Source: Eikenella sp963515595 (GTDB lineage: Bacteria; Pseudomonadota; Gammaproteobacteria; Burkholderiales; Neisseriaceae). From it: a stretch of 16,380 nucleotides of DNA. Below the pieces are notes generated by a model. That model searched no databases. It was not told the origin of the DNA and saw nothing but the letters and a program-made list of their open reading frames with translations. Location of the stretch: the NCBI GenBank assembly GCA_963515595.1, contig CAUPYH010000039.1, positions 1 to 16,380 of the forward strand, in the 5' to 3' direction. This document shows positions 1 through 6,437 of this stretch, piece by piece; the stretch's first letter is position 1, and each line of letters starts with the position of its first letter. The translations under genes and the position numbers were made by a program.

Positions 1-21
1 ACCAGAGCGGTTTTCATATGA

Positions 22-121
22 GGTGGCGAGCCGGAGCCCCGGCACTGCTGAATTCAGGGTGGGCTGCTTGCTTCCGCACCTGACCCCTTGTCCCAAACCT
101 GCATGCGGGGAGACCCGCCGT
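22..121 (-). ncRNA. ffs: Signal recognition particle 4.5S RNA (small bacterial SRP RNA)
   Basis: This RNA binds Ffh to form the signal recognition particle, which targets nascent membrane proteins to FtsY and SecYEG. Read on the minus strand, the region holds the conserved domain IV core GGUCAGGUGCGGAAGCAAGC followed by AGCC. The core has a GGAA tetraloop and the asymmetric internal loop. Relative to the E. coli core, the stem next to the tetraloop carries a C-G to G-C exchange, so pairing is kept. The outer ends pair as well: GGCGGGUC near 119-112 can pair with the GGCUCGCC end near 32-25, and a CCCC/GGGG step follows inside. Length of about 95-100 nt fits the Alu-less gammaproteobacterial and betaproteobacterial form. 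The exact ends are inferred from pairing and the promoter; a short 5' leader is probably trimmed. I see no U-run terminator in the first 20 bases. Confidence 0.88.
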
Positions 122-132
122 CGAAAGTGCGG

Positions 133-161
133 ATTATACGGAGCCAAATGCGTTTTGCCAA
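133..161 (-). promoter_or_regulatory. Sigma70 promoter of ffs
   Basis: On the minus strand TTGGCA (161-156) is followed by a 17-base spacer and a perfect TATAAT (138-133). Predicted start is near 126, a few bases before the RNA 5' end. Near-consensus strength fits a highly expressed structural RNA. Confidence 0.85.
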
Positions 162-173
162 GACGGCACTATT

Positions 174-185
174 TTCAGGTAGCCT
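174..185 (-). repeat. Eikenella-type DNA uptake sequence (DUS)
   Basis: Exact TTCAGGTAGCCT, the complement of AGGCTACCTGAA. It lies just upstream of the ffs promoter and is the first of a cluster of four copies up to 327. Confidence 0.9.
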
Positions 186-228
186 CAACTGGCATAGCTG
201 ACGAGTGCAAACTCAGCTACCACAGTGT

Positions 229-240
229 TTCAGGTAGCCT
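229..240 (-). repeat. Eikenella-type DUS
   Basis: Exact TTCAGGTAGCCT in the same orientation as the copy at 174, in intergenic DNA between ffs and the small gene at 350-628. Confidence 0.9.
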
Positions 241-289
241 GCGCTATCACGAAGATAAAACCTACCTGCTTACCCAACACTCCTAAATA

Positions 290-331
290 AGGCTACCTGA
301 AAGCCTAATCCAGCTTTCAGGTAGCCTTTTA
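290..331. terminator. DUS inverted-pair hairpin downstream of the 350-628 gene
   Basis: AGGCTACCTGAA (290-301) and TTCAGGTAGCCT (316-327) face each other. With flanking bases they form a 15-bp stem around an 8-base loop, followed on the plus strand by TTTT. It lies past the stop codon of the minus-strand gene ending at 350. DUS pairs of this kind commonly act as intrinsic terminators in Neisseriaceae; activity here is inferred. Confidence 0.75.
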
Positions 332-349
332 TATAAATCAACAACTCAA

Positions 350-628
350 TTACTGTCGGAACCCTTCCAACACCTTAACGCGGAATATCGGAAACTCATC
401 CAATTCATCCAACACAAACAGCTGGGCATCATGTTCTTTTTCAAACCCTTTTTCAAATTTTTCCAACAGTGTGGTGCGGGCGTTGCTAACATCGTATTTC
501 TTGGTGATTTTCAAGCGTGCTGCCCATTGGCGGCGTGCCGGATCTTCAATAATCATCATCAGGCAGTGCAGCTCAAAATCACCTTTATCGTCGTTACCGG
601 AAAATTTGTCTGAAAAATTGCGCAACAT
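350..628 (-). CDS. Small hypothetical protein, 92 residues
   Basis: I do not recognise the family. The ATG at 628 has purine-rich AGGGAG/AAGG sequence just upstream, so the start is plausible. The protein is hydrophilic, with no signal peptide and no membrane segment. It is rich in charged residues, with a lysine/glutamate-rich middle (residues about 50-68) that could form a helix, and ends in VKVLEGFRQ. It has a cytosolic look. It is AT-richer than its neighbours and has an AT-rich leader (650-712) with two copies of TATAATCAAATTA. It stands alone between the DUS hairpin at 290-331 and the GC-rich hairpin at 718-746, so it is probably monocistronic. The antisense frames at 431-653 are shadows. 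Confidence 0.65.
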   Translation of the reverse strand: MLRNFSDKFSGNDDKGDFELHCLMMIIEDPARRQWAARLKITKKYDVSNARTTLLEKFEKGFEKEHDAQLFVLDELDEFPIFRVKVLEGFRQ

Positions 629-670
629 ACTACCTTATCTCCCTTTACATTAAAAAATGTATAAAAAATC

Positions 671-711
671 TAATTTGATTATAAATATATAAAAATTTTA
701 ATTTGATTATA
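671..711 (-). promoter_or_regulatory. Duplicated 13-base AT-rich motif with two -10-like elements
   Basis: TATAATCAAATTA occurs twice on the minus strand, at 711-699 and 683-671, 28 bases apart. Each copy begins with a perfect TATAAT. They sit 43-71 bases upstream of the ATG at 628. They could be tandem promoters or a pair of operator sites; neither has a clear -35. Confidence 0.4.
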
Positions 712-717
712 CGTTTT

Positions 718-746
718 GCCCGCAGGCGATGCTATTGCCTGCGGGC
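718..746. terminator. GC-rich inverted repeat between metW and the 92-residue gene
   Basis: GCCCGCAGGC (718-727) and GCCTGCGGGC (737-746) form a perfect 10-bp stem with a 9-base loop. It lies about 105 bases past the metW stop. No U-run follows on the minus strand, so an intrinsic terminator for metX-metW is possible but not classical. Confidence 0.45.
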
Positions 747-850
747 AGATACTTTTGACTTAAATCAAACAAATGGCGAATTAGGTATGTTGTAAACAAT
801 TTCTCCAAAAATAAATACAACAGACTGAACTATAAGAACAAATCTATCAT

Positions 851-1432
851 TCAACCCACACGATAAAACGCCAGGCTGCCCATTAAGTTTGGCAGACAGG
901 ATACACGCTGGCCGCCGGCCATCACCGCGCGTTCCAGCACGCGGATGCGGTTTTTCGCGCACAGGCGGTCGAAATCGCTGAGGGTGCACCAATGAATATT
1001 CGGCGTGTCGTACCAATCGTAGGGCATGCGCTCGCTCACCGGCATATGCCCGCCGAAGGCTACCTGAAAACGGTTGCGCCAATAGCCGAAATTGGGGAAG
1101 GTAACAATCGCTTCCTTGGCCACGCGGGTGAGGTCGCGCAGGATGGTTTCCACATTTTGCATGGCTTGGATAGTTTGGCTGAGCACAATCACATCGAAGC
1201 TGCCGTTGCCGAAAGCCTGCAAGCCCTGCTCCAAATCGGCCTGAATCACGTTCACGCCGCGGGCGATGGCGGCAATCACGCTGCCGGTGTCGATTTCCAC
1301 GCCGTAGCCCTTGCAGTTTTTGTGTTTCACCAGGGCGTACAGCAATTCGCCGTCGCCGCAGCCCAAATCCAGCACGCGGCTGCCGGCGGGAATCCAGTCG
1401 TAAATCAGTTGCAGGTCGTCACGCAGATTCAT
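851..1432 (-). CDS. metW: Methionine biosynthesis protein MetW
   Basis: MetW is a SAM-methyltransferase-fold protein that partners MetX in methionine synthesis in proteobacteria; its exact chemistry is not well settled. The 193-residue product is full length for the family. It carries the SAM-binding motif I, VLDLGCGDGEL, at residues 20-30, and the MetW-typical sequence IVTFPNFGYWRNR in the middle. The ATG at 1432 lies inside the end of metX, giving a 14-base overlap that implies translational coupling. An Eikenella DUS (1057-1068) lies within the gene and encodes FQVAF. The overlapping plus-strand frame 992-1564 is a shadow. Confidence 0.93.
   Translation of the reverse strand: MNLRDDLQLIYDWIPAGSRVLDLGCGDGELLYALVKHKNCKGYGVEIDTGSVIAAIARGVNVIQADLEQGLQAFGNGSFDVIVLSQTIQAMQNVETILRDLTRVAKEAIVTFPNFGYWRNRFQVAFGGHMPVSERMPYDWYDTPNIHWCTLSDFDRLCAKNRIRVLERAVMAGGQRVSCLPNLMGSLAFYRVG
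1057..1068 (+). repeat. Eikenella-type DUS inside metW
   Basis: Exact AGGCTACCTGAA within coding DNA. On the metW strand it is read as FQVAF, so the uptake sequence is accommodated in the protein. Confidence 0.9.
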
Positions 1433-2567
1433 ACGCCAACTCCTTGTGAATATTGTCGATATAGGCGCGAACAGCCTTCAAATACGGCTCGTCTTCCATC
1501 AGAAAGGCATCGTGGCCGTGGGAAGATTCGATTTCGATGTATTGCACGTCTTTTTCCGCGCTAATCAGGGCTTTCACCAATTCGTGCGAACGTTCCGGCG
1601 CAAAACGCCAGTCGCTGCTGAAGCTGGCCACGAAGAATTTGGCCTGCACGCCTGCGAGCGCAGCATGCAGGTTGTGGCCGAAATCGGCGGCGGGGTCGAA
1701 ATAATCCAGCGCCTTGGTCATGAGCAGGTAGGTGTTGGCATCGAAGCGGTCGGCAAATTTGTCGCCCTGGTAGCGCAGATAGCTCTCCACTTCAAATTCA
1801 ATACCGTATCCGTATTGCAGCTCGCCACTCCTCATTTGACGGCCGAATTTTTTGCCCAGCCCGTCTTCGGACAGATAAGTGATGTGCCCCATCATGCGGG
1901 CAATCTTCAGGCCGCGCCGGGGCACGGCTTGGCGGCTGGCGTAGTGGCCGTCGTGGAAGTCGGGATCGGTGAGGATAGCCTGGCGGGCTACGTCGTTAAA
2001 TGCGATATTTTGAGTGGACAATTTGGGCGCGGACGCAATCACCAACGCGTGGCGCACGCGCTCAGGGAAGTCGATTGTCCATTGCAAGGCCTGCATGCCG
2101 CCTAGGCTGCCGCCCATCACCGCCGCCCATTGTTTGATACCGAAATGGTCGGCCAGCAGGGCTTGCGAGCGCACCCAATCTTTTACGGTCACCATCGGGA
2201 AATCCGAGCCGTAGGGCTTGCCGGTGGCCGGGTTGGTACTCAACGGGCCGCTGCTGCCGGCGCAGCCGCCCAAGTTGTTGAGCCCGACCACGAAAAAGCG
2301 GTTGGTATCCACCGGTTTATTGGGGCCGACCATGTTGTCCCACCAACCGGGGTGCTTGTCGTCCGGATGATGGCGGCCGGCCACGTGGTGCGTGCCGGAC
2401 AGGGCGTGGCAAATCAGGATAGCGTTGGACTTATCGGCGTTGAGTGTGCCGTAGATTTCGGTAATCAAATCAAAACGGGGCAGCGTGTCGCCGTTTTGTA
2501 GGGCAAAGGGCTGTTCGAATGCAATGGTTTGCGGGGTAACGATGCCCACGGAAGCGGGTGGGTTCAT
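1419..2567 (-). CDS. metX: Homoserine O-acyltransferase MetX
   Basis: It acylates L-homoserine from acetyl- or succinyl-CoA, the first committed step of methionine synthesis, in the cytosol. The 382-residue alpha/beta hydrolase is full length. Visible landmarks are the NNLGGC oxyanion-side motif (residues 97-102), the nucleophile elbow GGSLGG with Ser154, and the rest of the triad: Asp319 in SSDWRF and His352 in SSHGHDAFL. Some betaproteobacterial MetX enzymes prefer succinyl-CoA; I cannot decide the acyl donor from sequence alone. The start matches the family N-terminus (ASVGIVTPQ), although the Shine-Dalgarno is weak. It forms an operon with metW, overlapping it by 14 bases. Confidence 0.95.
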   Translation of the reverse strand: MNPPASVGIVTPQTIAFEQPFALQNGDTLPRFDLITEIYGTLNADKSNAILICHALSGTHHVAGRHHPDDKHPGWWDNMVGPNKPVDTNRFFVVGLNNLGGCAGSSGPLSTNPATGKPYGSDFPMVTVKDWVRSQALLADHFGIKQWAAVMGGSLGGMQALQWTIDFPERVRHALVIASAPKLSTQNIAFNDVARQAILTDPDFHDGHYASRQAVPRRGLKIARMMGHITYLSEDGLGKKFGRQMRSGELQYGYGIEFEVESYLRYQGDKFADRFDANTYLLMTKALDYFDPAADFGHNLHAALAGVQAKFFVASFSSDWRFAPERSHELVKALISAEKDVQYIEIESSHGHDAFLMEDEPYLKAVRAYIDNIHKELAYESA

Positions 2568-2598
2568 AGATAGAAATTGATGTGATTAATTTATGCGG

Positions 2599-2604
2599 AT
2601 TATA
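2599..2604 (-). promoter_or_regulatory. Putative -10 element of metX-metW
   Basis: A perfect TATAAT on the minus strand, continuing as TATAATCCGC exactly as at ffs. It lies 32 bases upstream of the metX ATG. No convincing -35 is seen. Confidence 0.45.
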
Positions 2605-2642
2605 GCGGATGAGGAGGGGAAATTCATGGTGGGCAACGGAGA

Positions 2643-2693
2643 AGGCTACCTGAAACTGCATTGGGGCTGCTCTGCCGATTTTTCAGGTAGCCT
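2643..2693. repeat. Facing pair of Eikenella DUS with a long loop
   Basis: Exact AGGCTACCTGAA at 2643-2654 and TTCAGGTAGCCT at 2682-2693, separated by 27 bases. It may back up the tighter hairpin at 2710-2741. Confidence 0.85.
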
Positions 2694-2709
2694 CTTGCCC
2701 CAAACCAAA

Positions 2710-2741
2710 CAGGCTACCTGAACATATTTTCAGGTAGCCTG
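2710..2741. terminator. DUS hairpin downstream of fba
   Basis: DUS copies at 2711-2722 and 2729-2740, plus one flanking C-G pair, give a 13-bp stem and a 6-base loop. It lies about 80 bases past the fba stop on the minus strand, followed by a modest T-rich stretch. Likely terminates fba. Confidence 0.65.
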
Positions 2742-2761
2742 TTACATCATTCAAATCAAGT

Positions 2762-2821
2762 TATAGCAGATTACATTTAAACCGATACCGTGTTGCCTCG
2801 ATTTAAATTGCATTCGCTATA
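2762..2821. repeat. Degenerate, internally deleted copy of the 12769-12874 repeat
   Basis: The first 39 bases match the left part of the element at 12769 at about 31 positions, including TTTAAACC and GTTGCCTCG. The last 21 match its right end at about 18 positions, ending CTATA. Roughly 46 internal bases are missing. It abuts the fba stop codon (2822-2824). Confidence 0.7.
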
Positions 2822-3889
2822 TTACTTCGCCACCACTTGGTTCAGCTCGCCTTTGGCATAACGGGTGGCCATTTTTTCCAGCGAAATCGGTTTGATTTTG
2901 CTGGCCATGCCTTCGCAGCCGAAGGCCTGATAGCGGGCCAGGCAGATGCCTTTCATGGCTTCGATGGTCTTGGCCAGGTATTTGCGCGGGTCGAATTCGG
3001 CAGGGTTTTCGGCTAAAAACTTGCGGATTGCCCCTGTGCTGGCCAGGCGCAGATCGGTATCGATATTCACTTTGCGCACGCCGTGTTTGATGCCTTCCAC
3101 AATTTCTTCCACCGGCACGCCATAGGTTTCGCCGATGCCGCCGCCGTGTTCGTTAATCACTTTCAGCCATTCTTGCGGTACTGAGCTGGAGCCGTGCATC
3201 ACGATATGCGTGTTCGGCAGGGCGGCGTGGATTTCTTTGATGCGGTCGATACGCAATACATCGCCTGTGGGCGGACGGGTGAATTTATAAGCACCATGGC
3301 TGGTGCCGACGGCAATCGCCAGCGCATCCACACCGGTGTCATTCACAAAGCGCACGGCGTCTTCCACGCTGGTGAGCATTTGGTCGTGGCTCAATTTGCC
3401 CACTGCGCCCACGCCGTCTTCTTCGCCCGCTTCGCCGGTTTCCAAGTTACCCAACACGCCGATTTCGCCTTCCACCGACACACCGCAGGCATGGGAGAAA
3501 TTCACCACGGTGCGGGTAACGTCCACGTTGTATTCGTAGGAAGACGGGGTTTTGCCGTCGGCCAGGAGCGAGCCGTCCATCATCACGGAGGAGAAGCCCA
3601 GCTGGATAGAGCGCTGGCACACATCGGGCGAGGCGCCGTGGTCTTGGTGCATCACCACGGGAATATGCGGAAACTCTTCCACTGCCGCCAAAATCAGGTG
3701 GCGCAAGAAGGGGGCGCCGGCATATTTGCGCGCGCCGGCGGAAGCCTGCACGATAACGGGCGCGTTCACTTGGTCGGCCGCTTCCATGATGGCGCGCATC
3801 TGCTCCAAGTTGTTCACATTAAAAGCGGGCAGGCCGTAGCTGTGTTCGGCGGCGTGGTCTAAAAGCTGGCGCATGGATACCAGAGCCAT
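2822..3889 (-). CDS. fba: Class II fructose-bisphosphate aldolase
   Basis: This zinc enzyme splits fructose-1,6-bisphosphate into dihydroxyacetone phosphate and glyceraldehyde-3-phosphate, or runs in reverse for gluconeogenesis, in the cytosol. The 355-residue protein has the length and sequence of the Calvin-cycle (CbbA-like) type B subgroup. HQDHG at residues 81-85 supplies the catalytic Asp and zinc-binding His; the other zinc ligands lie in GTSHGAYKF and VMHGSSS. The ATG at 3889 has AGGAG seven bases upstream. The gene appears monocistronic, bounded by the DUS hairpin at 2710-2741. The long plus-strand frame at 3194-3862 is a shadow. Confidence 0.96.
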   Translation of the reverse strand: MALVSMRQLLDHAAEHSYGLPAFNVNNLEQMRAIMEAADQVNAPVIVQASAGARKYAGAPFLRHLILAAVEEFPHIPVVMHQDHGASPDVCQRSIQLGFSSVMMDGSLLADGKTPSSYEYNVDVTRTVVNFSHACGVSVEGEIGVLGNLETGEAGEEDGVGAVGKLSHDQMLTSVEDAVRFVNDTGVDALAIAVGTSHGAYKFTRPPTGDVLRIDRIKEIHAALPNTHIVMHGSSSVPQEWLKVINEHGGGIGETYGVPVEEIVEGIKHGVRKVNIDTDLRLASTGAIRKFLAENPAEFDPRKYLAKTIEAMKGICLARYQAFGCEGMASKIKPISLEKMATRYAKGELNQVVAK

Positions 3890-3930
3890 AGCAATCTCCT
3901 GAATGATAATTGGTTGTGAAAATCAGTGGG

Positions 3931-3936
3931 ATTATA
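3931..3936 (-). promoter_or_regulatory. Putative -10 element of fba
   Basis: A perfect TATAAT on the minus strand 42 bases upstream of the fba ATG. The -35 position does not match consensus, so the call rests on the hexamer and its location. Confidence 0.4.
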
Positions 3937-4079
3937 GCAGCAAACCGCCCCGATGGCGGGAGTGTGAGCCGCATCAATTCAAATTGGGCATGGTAGCAGG
4001 CCGTAGCGGCAAGTATGGCACGGCGGGCAAAGCAGTAGAATGCTCATTTGAAGCAGCTATATAATTCGGTTTTTTATTT

Positions 4080-4091
4080 TTCAGGTAGCCT
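4080..4091 (-). repeat. Eikenella DUS abutting the HAD gene start
   Basis: Exact TTCAGGTAGCCT ending one base before the ATG at 4093. Its AGGT part is the only purine-rich Shine-Dalgarno-like sequence at a usable distance. Confidence 0.85.
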
Positions 4092-4092
4092 C

Positions 4093-4743
4093 ATGCCGCC
4101 CTCCCAGCCCGTTTGGCTGTTCGACCTAGACGACACCCTGCACCGCGCCGATGCGGGCATTTTCCGCCTCATCAACCACCGCATGACCGAATTCATGGCA
4201 CGCGAACTGAGCCTGAGCCTGCCCGAAGCCTCCGATTTGCGCGAGCACTATTGGCAACTCTACGGCGCCACGCTCGGCGGTTTGCAGCAGCACCATCCGC
4301 AGGTTTGCCCCGCCGAATTCCTGCGCCAAAGCCACCACCTGCCCGAACTCATCGCCGCCTTGCAGCCGATGCCGCACATCGATACCGCACTCGCCGCCCT
4401 ACCCGGCCGCAAAGCCGTGTTTTCCAACGGCCCAGCGTTTTATGTGCGCGCCCTAATCGAAGCCATGCGGCTGGGCAGCTATTTTGAAGCCCTGTTCGGC
4501 GTGGACGACCTTGCCCTGCACTACAAGCCGCAGCCGCAAGCCTTCCATATGGTGTGCACCGCACTGGCCGTGCCGCCACAGCAATGCGTGCTGGTGGACG
4601 ACAGCCCGGCCAATCTGCAAGCCGCCAAAACTTTGGGGATGCGCACGGTGTGGTTCGGCAGACGCGCACAGCCGCAGCCATTTGCCGACCATATCGCCCG
4701 CAATATGTGCGAGCTGCAGGCTCTAACTGGAAAAATCATGTAA
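4093..4743 (+). CDS. HAD-superfamily hydrolase, pyrimidine 5'-nucleotidase-like
   Basis: A 216-residue HAD phosphatase of the SDT1-like pyrimidine 5'-nucleotidase group, which dephosphorylates nucleotides or related small phosphates; the real substrate is not evident. Motif I is DLDDT (residues 11-15) with nucleophile Asp11 and acid/base Asp13; motif II is the SNG at 111-113; motif III is Lys145 in HYKPQP; motif IV is VDD at 168-170. A helical cap lies between motifs I and II. I choose ATG 4093. An upstream TTG at 4048 would add 15 residues encoded partly by a DUS and giving no family match. The downstream exporter is 112 bases away with two DUS between, so cotranscription is uncertain. Confidence 0.85.
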   Translation: MPPSQPVWLFDLDDTLHRADAGIFRLINHRMTEFMARELSLSLPEASDLREHYWQLYGATLGGLQQHHPQVCPAEFLRQSHHLPELIAALQPMPHIDTALAALPGRKAVFSNGPAFYVRALIEAMRLGSYFEALFGVDDLALHYKPQPQAFHMVCTALAVPPQQCVLVDDSPANLQAAKTLGMRTVWFGRRAQPQPFADHIARNMCELQALTGKIM

Positions 4744-4772
4744 AATCTGGCTCTTGCATTCCAATACTGGTT

Positions 4773-4784
4773 TTCAGGTAGCCT
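4773..4784 (-). repeat. Eikenella DUS
   Basis: Exact TTCAGGTAGCCT between the HAD gene and the MFS exporter. It has the same orientation as the copy at 4810, so no hairpin forms. Confidence 0.9.
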
Positions 4785-4809
4785 GTGTAACCTGGCCGAA
4801 GCTCACGCT

Positions 4810-4821
4810 TTCAGGTAGCCT
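4810..4821 (-). repeat. Eikenella DUS
   Basis: Exact TTCAGGTAGCCT, a direct repeat of the copy at 4773, 35 bases upstream of the MFS start codon. Confidence 0.9.
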
Positions 4822-4855
4822 CTTGGCCATAATCGAATAACAAGAAAGAACACCC

Positions 4856-6286
4856 ATGCAACACACCGATTCCGCCGATACCCAACACGAATATTTCGTC
4901 GACCGCCCCGGTTTCCCCGCTAAAACCATCGTGGCCACGCTCTTTATCGGCGCCTTCTTCGGCTACCTGAACGACACCCTGCTCAACGTGGCGCTCACGC
5001 CCATCATGCGCGATTTCCACATCGACAAAACCACCGCCCAATGGCTCACCACCGGTTTTCTCCTGGTGATGGGCGCATTCACGCCGATTACCGCCGGCGT
5101 CATCCAATGGTTTGAAACCCGCAGAATGGTGCTCATCACCCAAGCCACCTTCCTCGCCGGCTCGCTGATTTGCACCCTCGCGCCCAATTTCGGCGTGCTG
5201 CTGGCCGGGCGCATGGTGCAGGCCGTATCCGCCGCCTTCTTCGTGCCGCTGCTGTTTAACGGCATCCTCAACATTTTCCCGCCCAACCGGCGCGGCACGG
5301 CCATGGGCGTAATCACCATGATGTTTACCGCCGCCCCCGCGCTCGGCCCCACCCTCTCCGGCATCATCATCGACCACACCCACTGGCGTGTGATCTTCGC
5401 CGCCACCGCGCCGTTTATGCTCGCGACCATGTTCCTCGTGGGCAAATACCTCAGCGTCAACCTCAGCCCCATCACCCGCCCAAAAATCGACATCCCCTCC
5501 GCCCTGCTTTCCATCGGCGGCTTCGGCGGCCTAGTGTATGCCTGCAGCAACTTCGCCAGCCTGCCCCTGGCCGAATTCGTGCTGCTGTTGGCCGGCTCGG
5601 TGGTGCTCATCGGCTGGTTTGTGCGCCGCCAGTTCCACATTGCCACGCCGCTTCTAAACCTGCGCGCCCTGCAATACCGCCAATTCAGCCTCTGCCTCGC
5701 CATCCTCGCCTGCGCCGGCTTCCTCTTCCTCGGCCTCGAATTGATGATTCCCATCTACACCCAGCAGGTGCTGCTGCTCTCCGGCACCGCCACCGGCCTC
5801 ATCCTCATGCCCGCCAGCATCGCCCAGGCCTTGGCCGCCCCGCTGTTTGGCAAACTGCTGGATAAAAAAGGCGGCCGCTTCGTGGTGCTGCCCGCCACCG
5901 TCATGCTCACCGCCGCCCTGGCCGTATTGTGGGGCTACCTAAAAATCGACACCCAAACCACCGCTCTCTCCGCCATGTTCGCCCTGATGGCCGTATCCGT
6001 ATCCGCCTGCATCACCGGCGAAACCCATGGCCTCAATGCCCTGCCCAAACACCTCAACCCGCACGGCGCCGCCATCATCACCACCATCAACCCCATCGCC
6101 GGCGCCATCGGCGCAGCCTTCTTCGTGGGCACCACCAACATCGGCGAGCGCCTCTCCAGCGGCAGCAGCCCACAGCAGGCCATGCTCAACGGCATCCACC
6201 TGAGCATGAGCCTCGCCCTGGCAGTAGGCATCCTCACCATCATCTGCGCCTACCGGCTCAAACCGCACAGCGAAAGCAGCGATTAG
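4856..6286 (+). CDS. MFS drug efflux transporter, DHA2 (14-helix) type
   Basis: A 476-residue inner-membrane major facilitator, probably a proton-driven exporter of toxic compounds; the substrate is unknown. It has a short hydrophilic N-terminus of about 20 residues, then a run of hydrophobic helices consistent with the 14-helix DHA2 (EmrB/QacA) layout. Family marks are NVALTPIMRDF after helix 1, WLTTGFLL in helix 2 and the antiporter motif C-like APALGPTLSG in helix 5. No membrane-fusion partner gene is adjacent, unlike emrAB. The Shine-Dalgarno is weak (AAGAAAG). An 11/12 match to the Eikenella DUS lies inside the gene at 4960-4971. It ends 22 bases before a strong DUS terminator. Confidence 0.88.
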   Translation: MQHTDSADTQHEYFVDRPGFPAKTIVATLFIGAFFGYLNDTLLNVALTPIMRDFHIDKTTAQWLTTGFLLVMGAFTPITAGVIQWFETRRMVLITQATFLAGSLICTLAPNFGVLLAGRMVQAVSAAFFVPLLFNGILNIFPPNRRGTAMGVITMMFTAAPALGPTLSGIIIDHTHWRVIFAATAPFMLATMFLVGKYLSVNLSPITRPKIDIPSALLSIGGFGGLVYACSNFASLPLAEFVLLLAGSVVLIGWFVRRQFHIATPLLNLRALQYRQFSLCLAILACAGFLFLGLELMIPIYTQQVLLLSGTATGLILMPASIAQALAAPLFGKLLDKKGGRFVVLPATVMLTAALAVLWGYLKIDTQTTALSAMFALMAVSVSACITGETHGLNALPKHLNPHGAAIITTINPIAGAIGAAFFVGTTNIGERLSSGSSPQQAMLNGIHLSMSLALAVGILTIICAYRLKPHSESSD

Positions 6287-6308
6287 AACCCGCGACCAAT
6301 AAAGCAAA

Positions 6309-6353
6309 AGGCTACCTGAAAACTCGCTTGATGAGTTTTCAGGTAGCCTTTTA
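6309..6353 (+). terminator. DUS hairpin terminator of the MFS gene; left flank of the Type III locus
   Basis: A perfect 17-bp stem (6309-6325 with 6333-6349), a 7-base loop and a TTTT tail. It contains both DUS orientations. Its left arm is shared base for base with the hairpin at 11077-11117 on the other side of the restriction locus. Confidence 0.88.
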
Positions 6354-6437
6354 ACAAATACCACCGGCAACATGGCGACAGTATACAAAGCACGTTACAA
6401 TCGGCAACTCCAGCCGACACATTAGGAAGACGTAATT

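Noticed and set aside
23..286. 87-codon plus-strand open frame at the window start
   Set aside because: It runs antisense to the SRP RNA and its promoter and includes two DUS; no ribosome site or protein-like family pattern.
290..327. CRISPR-like interpretation of the many repeated 12-mers
   Set aside because: The repeats are scattered, often inverted, with no regular spacers and no cas genes; they are DNA uptake sequences.
992..1564. Plus-strand open frames opposite metW and metX (also 1446-2105 and 2130-2501)
   Set aside because: His/Ala/Val-rich shadow translations of well-supported genes; no ribosome sites.
4048..4092. TTG start extending the HAD protein by 15 residues
   Set aside because: The extension is encoded partly by a DUS and adds hydrophobic residues not seen before the WLFDLDDT motif in the family.
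4811..5383. Minus-strand frames opposite the MFS gene (also 4963-5754 and 5939-6388)
   Set aside because: Charged or Met/Arg-rich shadow proteins against a clear 14-helix transporter on the plus strand.
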